A stretch of 64,000 nt of DNA from Pristionchus mayeri (GCA_036245805.1 BTRK01000004.1:30055541-30119540); one strand, 5' to 3'; numbered from the stretch's first letter, positions 23,516-36,000 are shown. Program-made: numbers and translations. Notes: generated from the sequence alone by a model not told the origin.

Positions 23516-25025
23516 GCAATTTTTCGAAATTTTCACTTTTGCAACCATTTCGAATGAACCATACCATGAAAAATACAGAAAAATCCTATGATCATCCACA
23601 CCAAATTCCACCTTCCTAGTTTTCCAACTCTTCGTGAAAATTCAAAAAATCGATATATTTTGCAAACAAAAAATTACAACATTTTCAAATGGGTGGGTAG
23701 GTCCTTTTTTTATTTGAGTGGTGCGTAGTGCAGCCTTAGCTCATTCTTCAAAAAAATTATGAAAAATATTCGAGGACCAGTTTTCGTGAAATTTTAAATA
23801 ATGTCATCATTTCTGAAATAAAGTCAGTTCGTAATAAAGTTTCAGACTACCGTATCCAGCTTTTAGACGCGGTTTTCTCAGGCAAAAGGAGAGGGACTGA
23901 AGTGGAGATGGGGTTTGATGACTGGTCGGCCCAATTTACATCACATATCACCAAATGCATTATGCCAACTTTCACTTGTCGCCTACCGTAACTTTAATTA
24001 CCGATATCCGAGGACTGTAGATACACCAAGTGATTTTAATTGCAAGAATGAGGACATACAATAATTTAATAATTATACAATTAATTCCTTATCGTCCTAC
24101 AGAACATCTGAATATTGTAACCCGTAGTAACACCGTGAATTAACTTAATATTATGCAGTGTTGGTGCGTCTACAGTCTTCAGATATCTGTAATTAGTGCT
24201 ACGGTAGGCGACAAATGAAAGTTGGCATAATGTATTTGGTGAAGTGTGATGCAACTTAGGTCGACCAGTCATCATACCCCATCTCCACTTTAGTCCCTCG
24301 CCTTTTGCCTGAGAAAACCGCTTCTAAAAGTTGGATACGGTAGTCTGAAACGTTATTACGAACTGACTTTATTTCAGAAATGATGACATTATTTAAAATT
24401 TCACGAAAACTGGTCCTCGAATATTTTTCATAATTTTTTTGAAGAATGAGCTAAGGCTGCACTACGCACCCCTCAAATAAAAAAGGGACCTACCCGCCCA
24501 TTTGAAAATGTTGTAATTTTTTGTTTGCAAAATATATCGATTTTTTGAATTTTCACGAAGAGTTGGAAAACTAGGAAGGTGGAATTTGGTGTGGATGATC
24601 ATAAGATTTTTCTGTATTTTTCATGGTATGGTTCATTCGAAATGGTTGCAAAAGTGAAAATTTCGAAAAATTGCGAAATACCTATACTAACCTAGGTAAT
24701 CGTGGAAAGCGCGTTCTAGATGCTTCCATAATGTGCCAACGTGATATACTCACCGAGTACTATCCACACGCTCATTATGGAGAAATTCGATTTTTCGACT
24801 TTGCCAAGCATATCTTCACTGACTCGGATAGTCTCTCCTAATACTTTCGGGTTTAAATTATCGAACTCAACGTGAGATACGCCATGGGTATTTTCGATAA
24901 ACTGTTGATGCGTTTAAATTTGAAGCACTGTTGAGTATTATAAATGTATTTTTATTTATCCATTCCGTGGAGGGGAGTTCATAGTGAGTGTGATGGAAGA
25001 AACGTTTTGGCGCATCCTGATATCG

Positions 25026-25562
25026 GGGGGCGGACAAAACCTAAACGGACAAAAGCTCAACAAATCACAGTTAGTCGGGGATCCGGCCTAGCAACCTGGG
25101 AGTTGTTTCATTGCAACTAGTATGAGCTCCCCTACATTTGCATATATAAGTCTTGTTACCAGGCGATCATGAGTTTTACTCTATATCCATGAATAGGGGT
25201 TCGTGGTCCAAAATTGATATTTTTAGCAAATAAATAAGTCTATATAATCAGAGAGTGCCGTAAAAAATCGATATTCCAGTACCCTAGATACTAATGTATT
25301 CCAGCAACATGGGTATCCAATGATTACGACATTTTCCGTTTATCTAACCATGATTTTCTACCCAAAATCTCAATTTTAGACCATGAAGCCCTATACATAG
25401 ATATGGAGTGAAACTCAAGCTCGCCTGGCACAAGACTTATATATGCAAATGTAGGGGAGCTTATACTAGTTGCAATGAAACAACTCCCATGTTGCTAGGC
25501 CGGATCTCCCTGACTAACTGTGATTTGTTGAGCTTTTGTCCGTTTAGGTTTTGTCCCCCCCC
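25026..25562. mobile_element. Foldback element D with 8-bp target duplication
   Basis: Inverted arms of roughly 190-200 bp start GGGGGCGGACAAAACC. They are flanked by a perfect 8-bp direct repeat TGATATCG (25018-25025 and 25563-25570). An 8-bp duplication fits hAT-like transposition. Non-autonomous; no ORF. Confidence 0.85.
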
Positions 25563-25815
25563 TGATATCGGGTATGCATTTCATAATATTATTTTTCGTA
25601 TTATTTTCTTTCGCACATAGATTACAATCCAATCGTAGTCCTGCATACCCCCAGAATCTTGAGTTCGTCAATCTCTAGAATCTAGATCCCTTTTGGATCT
25701 GGACTGGGAATGTAATTTTTACAGATGCTAAAAATTGGTTAATTTTTGTTGATATCGCGTTTAAATTATGAAGAATTAATAATCGTTTATTGAATGCTTT
25801 GCTCCCGACAATATA

Positions 25816-26924
25816 TCAGCCCGATGCCTTGAGAGATGCCTGCATTTCAATTGAATGTGGATACTTGAATATCTACCAACTAACCTCAAACAGGTTCAGT
25901 TTCTTCAGAAGATCATCCATTTCGGCGGGAACATTGAATCCTGCATTTTCGTTGATTTATTCTCGACTCCTCTCCTCACCTTTCACTCCGTTCAACCTGA
26001 CCATGCTCTTGATGAGCTCGATCCTATTTTTCTACAATCACTCATTGTTCTCCTAAACCTGTTTTTAAAGATGCAGACCAATTTGCTAATCGACTCTTCC
26101 AGTGTTGTGTTCGTCGACGCAATGGAAGCTATTCTCTCACGGGGTTCCTTGATCAGAGTTCCGTTGGCAATCTCGTTGTAATCAGCCATTAGATATGGCG
26201 GAATTGCCAGGACCTGAGGAGGACCCATATTGAGTGCAAACCAGGGGTGTGCAAAAAGTTTCCCGCACTCCTCATTTCCCATGCTCTCTCGCCAGGCAGA
26301 GCAACGAGAGAGCATGGGAAATGAGGAGTGCGGGAAACTTTTTGCACACCCCTGGTGCAAACATTCCATTCCAAATACCTTGTCATTCGAAAGTTTCTTC
26401 AATTGTTTCTTCAGTGCACAGTGAGCATCATTTGCTGAAGTCTGGAAGAAACTCCATTTCTAAAACATAAAATATGTAGATCGCACGGTCTCATTTCTGG
26501 AGATGTTATCGATGAGTGAAGTGAAGGCTTTCATGAGTGTCTCTATCGGCTTTCTCAGCTTATTCGTGCAAAGATTCTGAACATCGATTTAACGAACGCA
26601 TATTAAAAGATAATCTCACCGGTTTGTAAGTTCCCTTGCAAACGTTGTCAAACGGAATAATTCCCGCAACGTAGGCTCTGATTTTCGAAAAAACAATCGA
26701 TTGTGCACTCGAACTAACACATCTCACTGTACCTCATTAATGTTCTCAACAATTCTCGGGTAGAATCTACTAATGTTCTCCTGCGATAGGGCGATACTGT
26801 CGAGTAACTGAATGCAATTTCAACATGATCTAAATAATCAATTGAAAACCTCCTCCGGCGATGGTTCGAATTCCGCAGTAGTGACGAGTAGACATGTTAA
26901 CAGCAACGGAATGACACTACTCAT
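25816..26924 (-). CDS. Secreted helical protein of unknown family
   Basis: The start MSSVIPLLLTCLLVTTAEF is a signal peptide. Exons read leftward: LLDSIALSQENISRFYPRIV, AYVAGIIPFDNVCKGTYKP, NLCTNKLRKPIETLMKAF, WSFFQTSANDAHCALKKQLK, VLAIPPYLMADYNEIANGTL, and a C-terminal part KNRIELIKSMVRLNGVKGFN ... LLKKLNLFEASLKASG, then TGA at 25816-25818. The protein is about 200 residues, amphipathic and helical, with three Cys in the first half of the mature chain. One intron is only about 27 nt (near 26461-26487) if the model is right. Another intron (26214-26378) contains palindrome E. No known domain is recognised. Confidence 0.6.
26241..26355. mobile_element. Perfect hairpin MITE (element E)
   Basis: It is 115 bp: two 51-nt arms that are exact reverse complements, around a 13-nt loop. 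It is flanked by TGCAAA on both sides (target duplication). Arms with no mismatch imply very recent insertion. It lies within an intron of the minus-strand secreted gene. Confidence 0.9.
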
Positions 26925-27307
26925 TGGGTATCTTCCATCGAATAACCACAGCTAGTCGATATTGAGGGGATGATCCCCCGTGGTCCATTGAACAATCGGA
27001 GGTTCCCCGATGGAACACAGTCACCATTCGAGCTACAATCCCATCGAGGAACTACTTCTGCTTTATTGCAGGGATTCGATCAGCTTACTCGGCTTTCCTC
27101 GAAATAATCGACTACAATTTCGCTACACATCGTATCCGCATATTTTGCGTAAGGAACCATTGAGAGGGCAATGTGGCTGTTTTTACTTCACAAATTGTGT
27201 CGGATGAGTGCTAGCTCAGAGAACGAGTGGCACCGTGCAGGAAAGTTCTCCATTCGGGAAACTGTCTTTCCATTTCATGGACCCTCTCTGGTCGAAAGGT
27301 AAAAGAG
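26925..27307. other. Divergent intergenic region
   Basis: Shared upstream region of the minus-strand secreted gene and the plus-strand membrane protein gene. The short open frame at 27010-27207 has no coding features. Confidence 0.4.
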
Positions 27308-28980
27308 ATGGGGAAACGAGCGACGATCACCGAGAGACGATTACTTGCAATCTCTGCAGAAGGGGAACCACTGATCACGAGATTCCCTCTGATGAATCAA
27401 CTGCGCAAGTGGAAAACAGAGCGCCACTTGCACAAACTGATTCCCATCATGGGTGGAACCAGTAATCTAATCAGTAAGGAGGAAGATCCCTTCTCTCTCT
27501 CATCGCAGCTGCCACTTCCTCCCCACGTTGTGCCCCTTCCCCCTCCAAGGTCAGGCACTGTTCTCCCCTCTCGGCTAACTTATCGTGTCCCCCTCCCTCC
27601 TCTCCCCCACAAGAGATTACACTCAACACGCAAAAACCGCATGCCATTTCGCTAACCTTTCCCCTTTCGATTTATCGATTGATATTCAGGGATGGATCGA
27701 CTGGCGCTGGCTGCTGATGCGGCGATCGTCTTCTGCATGGTGAGTGCTGCCCTCCACTTGTCCTATCACTTCCCTTCTAGAACCAGCTGAGTGAATGTCG
27801 TCGAGATCCCTTCGATAAGAGTGCGCAGACTCTAGTTGTGAGTGCATTCCTCTGTTTGCGTGCCTTCTCTCTTCTGCGCTTCGTCAACATTTTGTCGTCT
27901 CTCCAAGGCGAGAAACGCATGTGAACACCATCAGAAAAGGAGGCGACCCTCCATTTCGCATTCTCTCTGGTGGAACAGAGACGAGAGAGCATGGGAAATG
28001 GAGAGAGTCTTCTCTGCCTACATAAACGGCCTCTCGTTGCAGATCTTATCTCTCCTCCGACTCCTTCATGACTCGTTCTTCTCCCTCCTCCTCCTCTTGT
28101 CCTCCATTGCATTCCTACTCACCACTCTTTTCCTGCTGAGAAACCATCGGTTCATCTGGCCCTTCCAGGATAGGAGATCCACCAAGAAGATGGTTCGTTT
28201 TTGCCATCGAAATCTTGCTGATTTCATATTTTGAGAAAGGGGAGGAAGTTCTTATCAGAAATGGAAATATGTTTGAGAATTTGTCCGAATCGTGAAACCT
28301 ATCCAGTTTTTACAATGCAATTGATTGCCCAACCCATTCAACCCGAGAGTGTTTCCCTCATTCCTCTGGTTAGAGGGTTTTGAGTGTGAGAGTGAGAGGG
28401 AGAGTGAGCTAGCAAGAGAAAGAGACACACACAAAAGCATGCGATCGGCAACAATCTTCGATTGTTTCCTACTCTCATTTTTTGCCTGTTCTCTCTACTC
28501 AATCATGGAGTGATGGTCTGATCTTCCCCCACGTGGTCTGACCAGTAAAAGTAGTCACTCCAAGGCAATACTAGAGATCAACAATATAAAATGGTCACAC
28601 TTCCCTTCCGCATTTCCATATGATCGAAACACGCCACTCAGTCCTTATCATCTTATCGCGATTGCGCCTTCCAATCTGTCTATTTTTTCACGATCTCGCC
28701 CCGGGTATTCCTCGCCTTGACCTGGCATTAATTGCAGGCTTACTCTAATCTGTTCTCGATGCTCACCCATTCGCTCATCCACATGTTCCTCGCCTCGAAG
28801 ACGAGATGCATAGTCAGTTTCCTAATTTTTAAATTTAATTTCTCCAAAATCAATAAAAATTTTCAGTTTCTCGACTCACTCATCTCTCTGATCACTTTCC
28901 TCACGTGGAACAGCCAGCTGGAGTTGCCCCCGCGAGTCGATCAACCCCGAGAGCAGATTAGACGAGCCCAGAGGGGCTGA
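27308..28980 (+). CDS. Small multi-exon membrane protein, family not recognised
   Basis: Six exons in phase: 27308-27473, 27690-27739, 27781-27837, 28043-28192, 28738-28812 and 28867-28980. They encode about 203 residues. The basic N-terminal part (MGKRATITERRLLAIS, NQLRKWKTERHLHKL) is followed by LALAADAAIVFCM, a strong membrane segment (SFFSLLLLLSSIAFLLTTLF), a basic loop (RNHRFIWPFQDRRSTKKM) and weaker hydrophobic segments (FSMLTHSLIHMFLAS, FLDSLISLITFL). The C-terminus is polar. It might be a diverged or shortened nematode serpentine receptor, but fewer than seven membrane segments are visible. The ATG choice rests on the first Met of the open exon. Confidence 0.55.
27941..28005. repeat. 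Decayed copy of hairpin element E
   Basis: The right half shares GAGAGCATGGGAAATG with element E, and the left half is an imperfect complement (CCATTTCGCATTCTCTCT). The loop is GTGGAACAGAGA-like. It lies in an intron of the membrane protein gene. Confidence 0.55.
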
Positions 28981-30028
28981 TCTTTGATCTTTGCCTCCCA
29001 ACACAGCCTCAGACATCCCTTCTTGTTGTTTATTGTGATCTCCTTGCCATTTTTCCCCGTTGTATTCCATAGATTCGACGAATCTAGTCAGTCCTGATCT
29101 CTGTGTCATCTCAAAACGAGTGTAGTTTGAGAGTATTTTCCCGTGTTTACGATAGATAAAGATTTATCTAGCCACATTTCACGACAATTCTCTTCTAAAA
29201 TAAAGCGACGATTGGAAAGAAGATGTGAGATCAGATTGAGAGACAAGAAGATTACACTGGACGATCGGGAGGAAACAGGGAAATACAAAGGGGATCAAAA
29301 AGACTCGCGGACCAGATTTGGCGATGGAATTGGAACGAGACAACGGGAAACAAGGGGGTTTCTTTCAGTAGCACCTATGATATGGATGAATGGGGTGGAA
29401 GTGGTCTTTGATCGTGAGAGGAGAGATCAAAGATCAGACATGATCTCCGTGTTGCTGGGCGTACTTTTTGATTATTTTCTCTTCCCGCAACTTGACGACT
29501 TGCATGAAGTTGTTCACCTACAATGCTTTTTTTAAAATGTTTTTCATGAAAAATTTCCCTTATTTTTTCGTAAAAAATACACATGAGCTAGGAAAGCTGA
29601 AAATTGCACATGAGCTAGGAAAGCTGAGAATTTTCTTCAGATCTACATTTTTTTAGAAAATATCAACGTGAGCAAACGCTCCCTAAGATCGTTCAGATTA
29701 AGCGGAAGTTCCTAGTGGCGACTGCACCGTAGCCAACTCGCCAAACGAGTGACTAGATACGACTACTATTTGGGTCATGCGGATTTCCTTGTAGGAGGAA
29801 GAGCAACCAGGTAGGAGTGACTAGAGATGGAGATAACTGACAGGTTTGCCGATTACACGTGTTCTGATAGTAAGTAAGTGCTGATAAGATAAGAATAAGA
29901 TGAGTCACTCCTTTCGTTGCGTCGTGATTCCCCCTCTCAGCACTATTTGCGGAGAGAGATCATATTCGACGTAATGGTGATGAAATTCCTCGACTAGTGT
30001 GGAACACTCGTTGAATTTTACACGAAGA
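28981..30028. other. Intergenic region between convergent genes
   Basis: No supported gene. Open frames at 29143-29535 and 29375-29584 overlap antisense and lack motifs. A direct repeat CACATGAGCTAGGAAAGCTG occurs twice near 29581-29625. Further 3' exons of the K+ channel could hide here, but I found none in phase. Confidence 0.4.
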
Positions 30029-33000
30029 TCAAAGAGCACCGACCATGATAGTGATGGGAAGAGCGAGCACCATTACTCCACAGATTATCGCCCCCGTGCC
30101 GACCACCTTTCCGGCTGGAAAAGGGCAGGGGATTTACTTCAACAAATCGAATAATCGTGACGATTATGTCTAAGGAACCGGAGTATGAATTGACAGCTTC
30201 AGTTCTTCAACGTTTCTCGATACTCACCAATAGTGACAGGTACGAGATCTCCGTACCCCACAGTGGCCATCGTAACGACGCTCCTGAAGATGATTTAGCA
30301 ATTTCGAGAAAACTTTCATTCAATTCTTATCAATAAATAGATTAAAAAACCTACATTTTGCCTTCCGGAGCGTAAATATGGATAATTCGTACAAGGTTCT
30401 TACCACCAGAAAGCTGCCGGAATGGAGGTGAACTTGGTGTCGGGCTCGTCCTTCTCCAGGAAGTAGATGAGGGTGGAGAAGAAGATGACCACCGTCATCA
30501 TCACCACGCCCACCTGCAGAGAGAAGGATCGCTGTAGATTACGGTAGCTATGTACTGTGGCTACATCAGGGAGGATTAGCTCGATAATTTTTTTTAAAAT
30601 CGTACCATCTGCATCTGCTTCTTCGACTTCCTCAGCGTCAGTGCAAAGTTGGCGAGACCTAAAATTAATTTTAAATCGGTACTTGTAGACTGGATGAACA
30701 AAGATCATCGCAAAATGTGTGATACTAACCGGGGGAGAATCTGCCCAGCTTGGCGATTCTGATCACTCTCAGAACTCGCAGCAGACGAACGGTGAGGAAG
30801 GCCCAACGGACCTTGCGGACGTTGTCCCCAGAGATACCACACTGGAGAGAGAGAGATCAACGATAATTTGGATAGGTTAACTTTATTATCTTTTGTTTCG
30901 ACCAAAATAAGAATAAAACAATGATTGCTCAACAATAATCAATTAGTCTTCTTGCTGCTGTGAAACTAATTCAGAAATGTGGAATAGATTCAATTCAATT
31001 ATTTATCACATCAGGCAATATTGCTCAGGTGAGGATGGGTCGGTACTCTTCATAAGCTGAACTCCACCAAAGGGGTCCAATCGCTCTCTTGAGATCATCG
31101 CGCCATCGGACCTTGGGGTGACCTTGAGGGCGCGTACGGTTGTAAGGCGTCCACACTGTTGTCGCTCGCGTCCAGTGATCAACTTTCATCTTCCTTATCT
31201 TCAAAGCCCATTTTGCCTTGCATCTCAGGGCCTCCTTATTCCAGTCGCGCACTCCTGTGATCTCGCGAAGCCTCTTATTTCTCATTCGGTCCTTGAGAGT
31301 CACTCCGACCATTCTCCGTTCCATCTTCCTTAGTGTGGCGTTAAAACGCTGTCTCCCTTAGAACGGAGGGGTATGTGGCACAATCGTTCAAAGTCATCAC
31401 GGGATGCTCAAACTTTGTGGTCAGAGTGCCCATGGGTGGGATACACTTCAGCCAAAAAATTGGACCCAAAAGTTGATCTTTGGTCTTTAAGATCGAAAAA
31501 TTTCATCTTCATTTTCACCCTTCATCTTATACATCAATCGAAAGAGCATAAAAAGTTATGTGTAAATCCAAATTTTTGTAGCAGAAGATCAATATTTGCT
31601 CAAGATATGTGCAAAAATGTGAAAAATTTGCAAATCGTTTACATTCAAAAGAATATTTTACCATGCTCCAATGAGGGGTAGCCCCTGCAAAGTTAGTATG
31701 TTATGTGAAATTACATGCTGAATCCAGAAAAAAATACCTCATTTCGCTCCGACATACCAGGCATTGACTTTTCATCGAATATCTAGCACGCAATCGTCGA
31801 CGCGGGTTCGAATCCTCCCGGCAGCACTAATGTTTTGCCAACTTTTATTTTGAATTAAATGGTATGTTTTCGACATTTATTGAATTCTAATGTATTTTAA
31901 GTCATTTTGAGTGACTTGGCGTCCTGTATTTGCTTTATTCAGCATAGAACAATATGAGATAAAGTATTAGTTATCATAATATTGCTCGTTCACTTCGCAT
32001 TGCTGTTGATTGAGTCTACAGCTTTGATTTCCGTTCACAGTTTGTTTCCTTCGAAGAAGTGGTTACTTCCCTAAATGGTGTGAATACTATGGTTTCCCCT
32101 TTTGGGTATTTCGAATTTCGGGTAGGTTTCAGGTGCGCGAAATAGCATTTAATTTCGAGAGACAGGAGCCTGAACGCCTGAAACGCCTAAAAAGGGAAAC
32201 CCTAGTGAATACCCTCATTTCCGAACTGAAAGATCAAAATTGCATTTTAAACGTTAGCAAATTGTGAAATAATGGTACCTGATCAAGATCAAGTTCGAAA
32301 CAGAATAACGCGAGCTCACACAACTTATGGAGAGAGGCATTTGAACGTTCGTGATTGTTAATTGGCTGGAATCTAAATTTTTTATCCGTAGAATAAAAAT
32401 CTTAGTAATAATTTCATTATTTGCACATACAATGAAGCGAAATAAAATGGTGAGATTGCACCAGAATTGAAAGCTGTAGACTCAATCAACAGCAATGCGA
32501 AGTGAACGAGCAATATTATGATAACTAATACTTTATCTCACATTGTTCTATGCTGAATAAAGCCAATACAAGACGCCAAGTCACTCAAAATGACTTAAAA
32601 TACATTAGAATTCAAAAAATGTCGAAAACATACCATTTAATTCAAAATAAAAGTTGGCAAAACATTAGTGCTGGCGAGAGGATTCGAACCCGCGTCGACG
32701 ATTGCGTGCTAGATATTCGATGAAAAGTCAATGCCTGGTATGTCGGAGCGAAATTAGATATTTTTTTCTGAATTCAGCATGTAATTTCACACAACATACT
32801 AACTTTCCAGGGGCTACCCCTCATTGGAACATGGTAAAATATTTTTTTGAATGTAAACGATTTGCAAATTTTTCACATTTTTGCACATATCTTGAGCAAA
32901 TATTGATCTTCGGCTACGAAAATTTGGATTTACGCATAACTTTTTATGCTCTTTCGATTGATGTATAAGATGAAGGGTTAAAATGAAGATGAAATTTTTC

Positions 33001-36000
33001 GATCTTAAAGACCAAAAATCAACTTTTGGGTCCAATTTTTTGGCTGAAGTGTATCCCACCCATGGGCACTCTGACCACAAAGTTTGAGCTTCCCGTTATG
33101 ACTTTGAACGATTGTGCCACTTCTCCTCCGGAATCTGACGTTCTTAGAGAGACAGCGTTTTAAGACGCTTCTTGTCGCTTGATCGTAAAGCCCACGTCTC
33201 ACTCCCGTAGATCACGGTAGATTTGACGCAGCTATCGAAGAGACGTCTCTTTGTCTTCATGGGGAGAATACGGCTGGCGAGCAGATGAGACAGTTTGCTC
33301 CAAACACCCCATCCCAATCTAATGCGGTGTTCTAATTCGGCAGAGGGATCAAGGAGGAGAGAGATCTTCCCGCCAAGATAGGTGGCTGAATCAACGAAAC
33401 AGAACACTTGATTGTTGATGATGACAGGTTTTCGGGTGGTGGTACAGGATGTGAGGAGGACTGTCTTCGAAGCGTTAACTTCCAGTCCTACTCGAGAGCA
33501 GGCCTCTACCAGCTTCCTTGGCATCTTCTCCATTTCCGGACGGTTCTTGGCAATGAGAGCGACATTATCGGCGTACTCCAGATGACAGAGATGTCTTCCG
33601 TCAATCCGAAGTCCACAGTCCTCCCAGTCGATGTTGTCCAAGTGAGTGGAATAGATAAGGGGCAAAATTCAAGATGAGAATTTCCATGAAAATTTAGAGC
33701 TTACAAATAGCACCCATTGCCCGAGATGCAAAAAGAAGCAAAACAACTCACCACCCACAACAACATCTCGAAATAGAATGGAGCGATCGAGAGAAGGTCG
33801 ATGATGTTGAGGAGCTGACGAGAGAAGGCCAACTTGCGAGGAGCCACCTAAACTAGCGATCTTTGATCCTTCAGTAGTGTTCTGTTTTGTTTGCATTATT
33901 ACTATGCAGAAAGGTGATGGGGAGTGGATGAGAGGTGCCAAGTCGATCCAACTGCCAGAGAAAACAAGTAAAAACTAGCCCAGAATCGCATGAGATACTC
34001 GATGCTGAAGTAGATGACGCAGATGTTCTCCACCCAGATGAACACCGGATGCTCGCTCATCTCTGCCTTCTGCAAAACATTTATTGCATATTTTCTATAC
34101 TTTTTCAACTTTTTTCGGAAAGATTGATGACTACCCTTTTCTCTCTGGCTAAAATGCAGGATTGATTTTATGAGTATTTATTTCGGTAAAATCTCAGCGG
34201 TGCTCACATCGTCCTGTCCCTTCTTGACAGTCTTCGACTCTTCGATGCGACCTCCGGCACCATTGGGATAAGTAGGATACGTGGCAGTTCTGAAGTGAAC
34301 GAATTAGACATAACTAAATCAGAATTTAGTGGAATCGGTTAGTGAGTTCTCTGCCCTTTAAGAAAACGGGTGATTTTCGAAGGAAGATCACATACGCGTA
34401 AGGGGCCTGTCCATCACTGTACGTGGGAGCCACTTGGAATTCCGGAATGGAACCGAGAATGAGAGCTGCGATGGAGAGAACGACGAATGAAGTAGACGTG
34501 ACTTCGAAGGCCTGCGAGATCAAAGATCAACTCGAGGAAAGATCAGAGACCACCACCTTCCACCAATTGCTGGTTGAGTGACCCTCCAACACCAGCCACA
34601 GTCTCCTCCGCACATTGGCACATCTCACTCCAATGAAATGGTCCTTCTCCTGAAGCTGCAAAGTAGTATCGATAGAAACGGACGACTGATTAGAGCCACA
34701 AATCGACAAACCGGGCGGGGCCGGCCACTTTCCGGCTTTTGGCATCCAACTAAAAGCCGGCCCCGGCCGTCCTTGTGCAGCAGCAGATTGTGATTAGGAA
34801 CGGAAGAGGAAGCGTGAGAATCGCCCAAGGAGACCGAAGTGAGTAGGGTGAACTGATAGTGGAAAGAGGAAACTGTCGAATGGAGGGAATCTCGGAGAGA
34901 AACCCGATCATTCAACGAAATCATAGTGAGGAGTAGTCCACGACGACGATACAATTCGAGCTAGAGCCGGAGCCGGAAGAAGGGGGATGTTAGCAGTGAG
35001 TGTGTGTGGTGCGAGAAATGAGGATAGTCGACCCGGAAACAAAACACAAGAGAACTGAGAAAGCACGAGCAACAGCCAAACGAGAGGGAGGAGTGACCTT
35101 TTCTGGATCGGTCGCTCCGAAAATGCCGTCCTAAATGGGGATAGTGAAGCGATGAGTGCGATAGGAAATGCTGGCTAAATGGAGAGCAAAATGGCTACTG
35201 GGAGATAGGTTAGTGTAACGAGATAAAGGACGAATTCATCTGAAGCGTGGGAATCTGCCCATTCCACGAGTGAGAGCGACACTGATCTGTGATCTTACTT
35301 GAGTGTTGTTATTGACGTTGACGCAGTACTGAGTGAAGGGCGAGCAACACTCGTCCATTCGGGACTTGGACACCGCCCAGAATCTGTGGGGATTGAATCA
35401 ACGTAAACAAGGGCTTCACAGAACTTTACTTGATGATATTCTTCGTTTCCCCATAGTACTATGTATTATCTCAAGTTATGAACATCTTTTTGCAAATGCA
35501 CTTCTAACCTGAGTTCGGCCATGAACTTATCGAAGCAGAGATCCTTCGGTACGTGCAGTTTCCCCGTAGCGTAGAAGTCGTAGATGGGGTCAAAGTATCT
35601 GTGAATCTCCGGATTTCTTCGAAATAAAAACTCAAATTACCTTGGAACTCGCTCGAAAAAGTACTCGTCACTCTCCTCGAAGTAGCTATCCGCCCACTGT
35701 TTCCTAAAATTAATCGAATTGATAGTTTTAAAAATATTTTCGAAAAAAGTAATTTACCGATGATCGTGGTTCATGCGCACGAACTTGCCCAGCAACGTCT
35801 TGGGACCGAATCGGGCTGAAATTCATTGATTAATTGATTTGTGTTTTTTTTCAAAAACACTCACAAATGCTCCTCGTCCGAATTCTATACGAGGATCCGC
35901 CAATGTTCAGACGCAGTATCGTGTCCTGCAAAAATGGAAATATGTGACGTCATCTAATTCATTTTTTAGATAATGGATGAATCTACAAACTATGGTATAA

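Larger units (their letters stand above)
21422..24808. mobile_element. Foldback element C, split by a LINE insertion
   Basis: Outer ends CTTGGCAAAGTCGAAAAATC (21422) and its complement (ends 24808) are inverted copies. The left arm is 21422-21555 plus 23516 to about 24085; the right arm is uninterrupted (about 24100-24808). Without the 1.96-kb LINE the element would be about 1.43 kb. No transposase is present. Confidence 0.8.
21169..25815. other. Repeat-rich intergenic region
   Basis: It holds foldback C (21422-24808) with a LINE inside it, and foldback D (25026-25562). The remaining gaps (21169-21421, 24809-25025, 25563-25815) hold only flanking sequence; no host gene is seen. Confidence 0.6.
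31025..33668 (-). pseudogene. RTE-like LINE reverse transcriptase fragment, split by foldback F
   Basis: Two minus-strand frames, 33668-33164 and 31340-31025, read the C-terminal half of an endonuclease/RT polyprotein of the RTE type: LEYADNVALIAKN (motif C with YADD changed to YADN), ATYLGGKIS, VIYGSETWAL, MERRMVGVTLKDRMRN and a C-terminal HPKVRWRDDL. The gap between them is exactly foldback F, and the frames rejoin across one TTAA. The element is 5'-truncated just before the YADN motif and its catalytic Asp is altered, so it is dead. It lies in a K+ channel intron. Confidence 0.85.

Noticed and set aside
31373..31681. Open frame in the arm of foldback F, repeated in the other arm
   Set aside because: Same palindrome sequence read twice; not similar to any transposase and without start context.
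34690..34790. GGCCGGCC-rich imperfect inverted sequence in a K+ channel intron
   Set aside because: Suggestive of a small hairpin, but arm pairing is poor and no target duplication was found.
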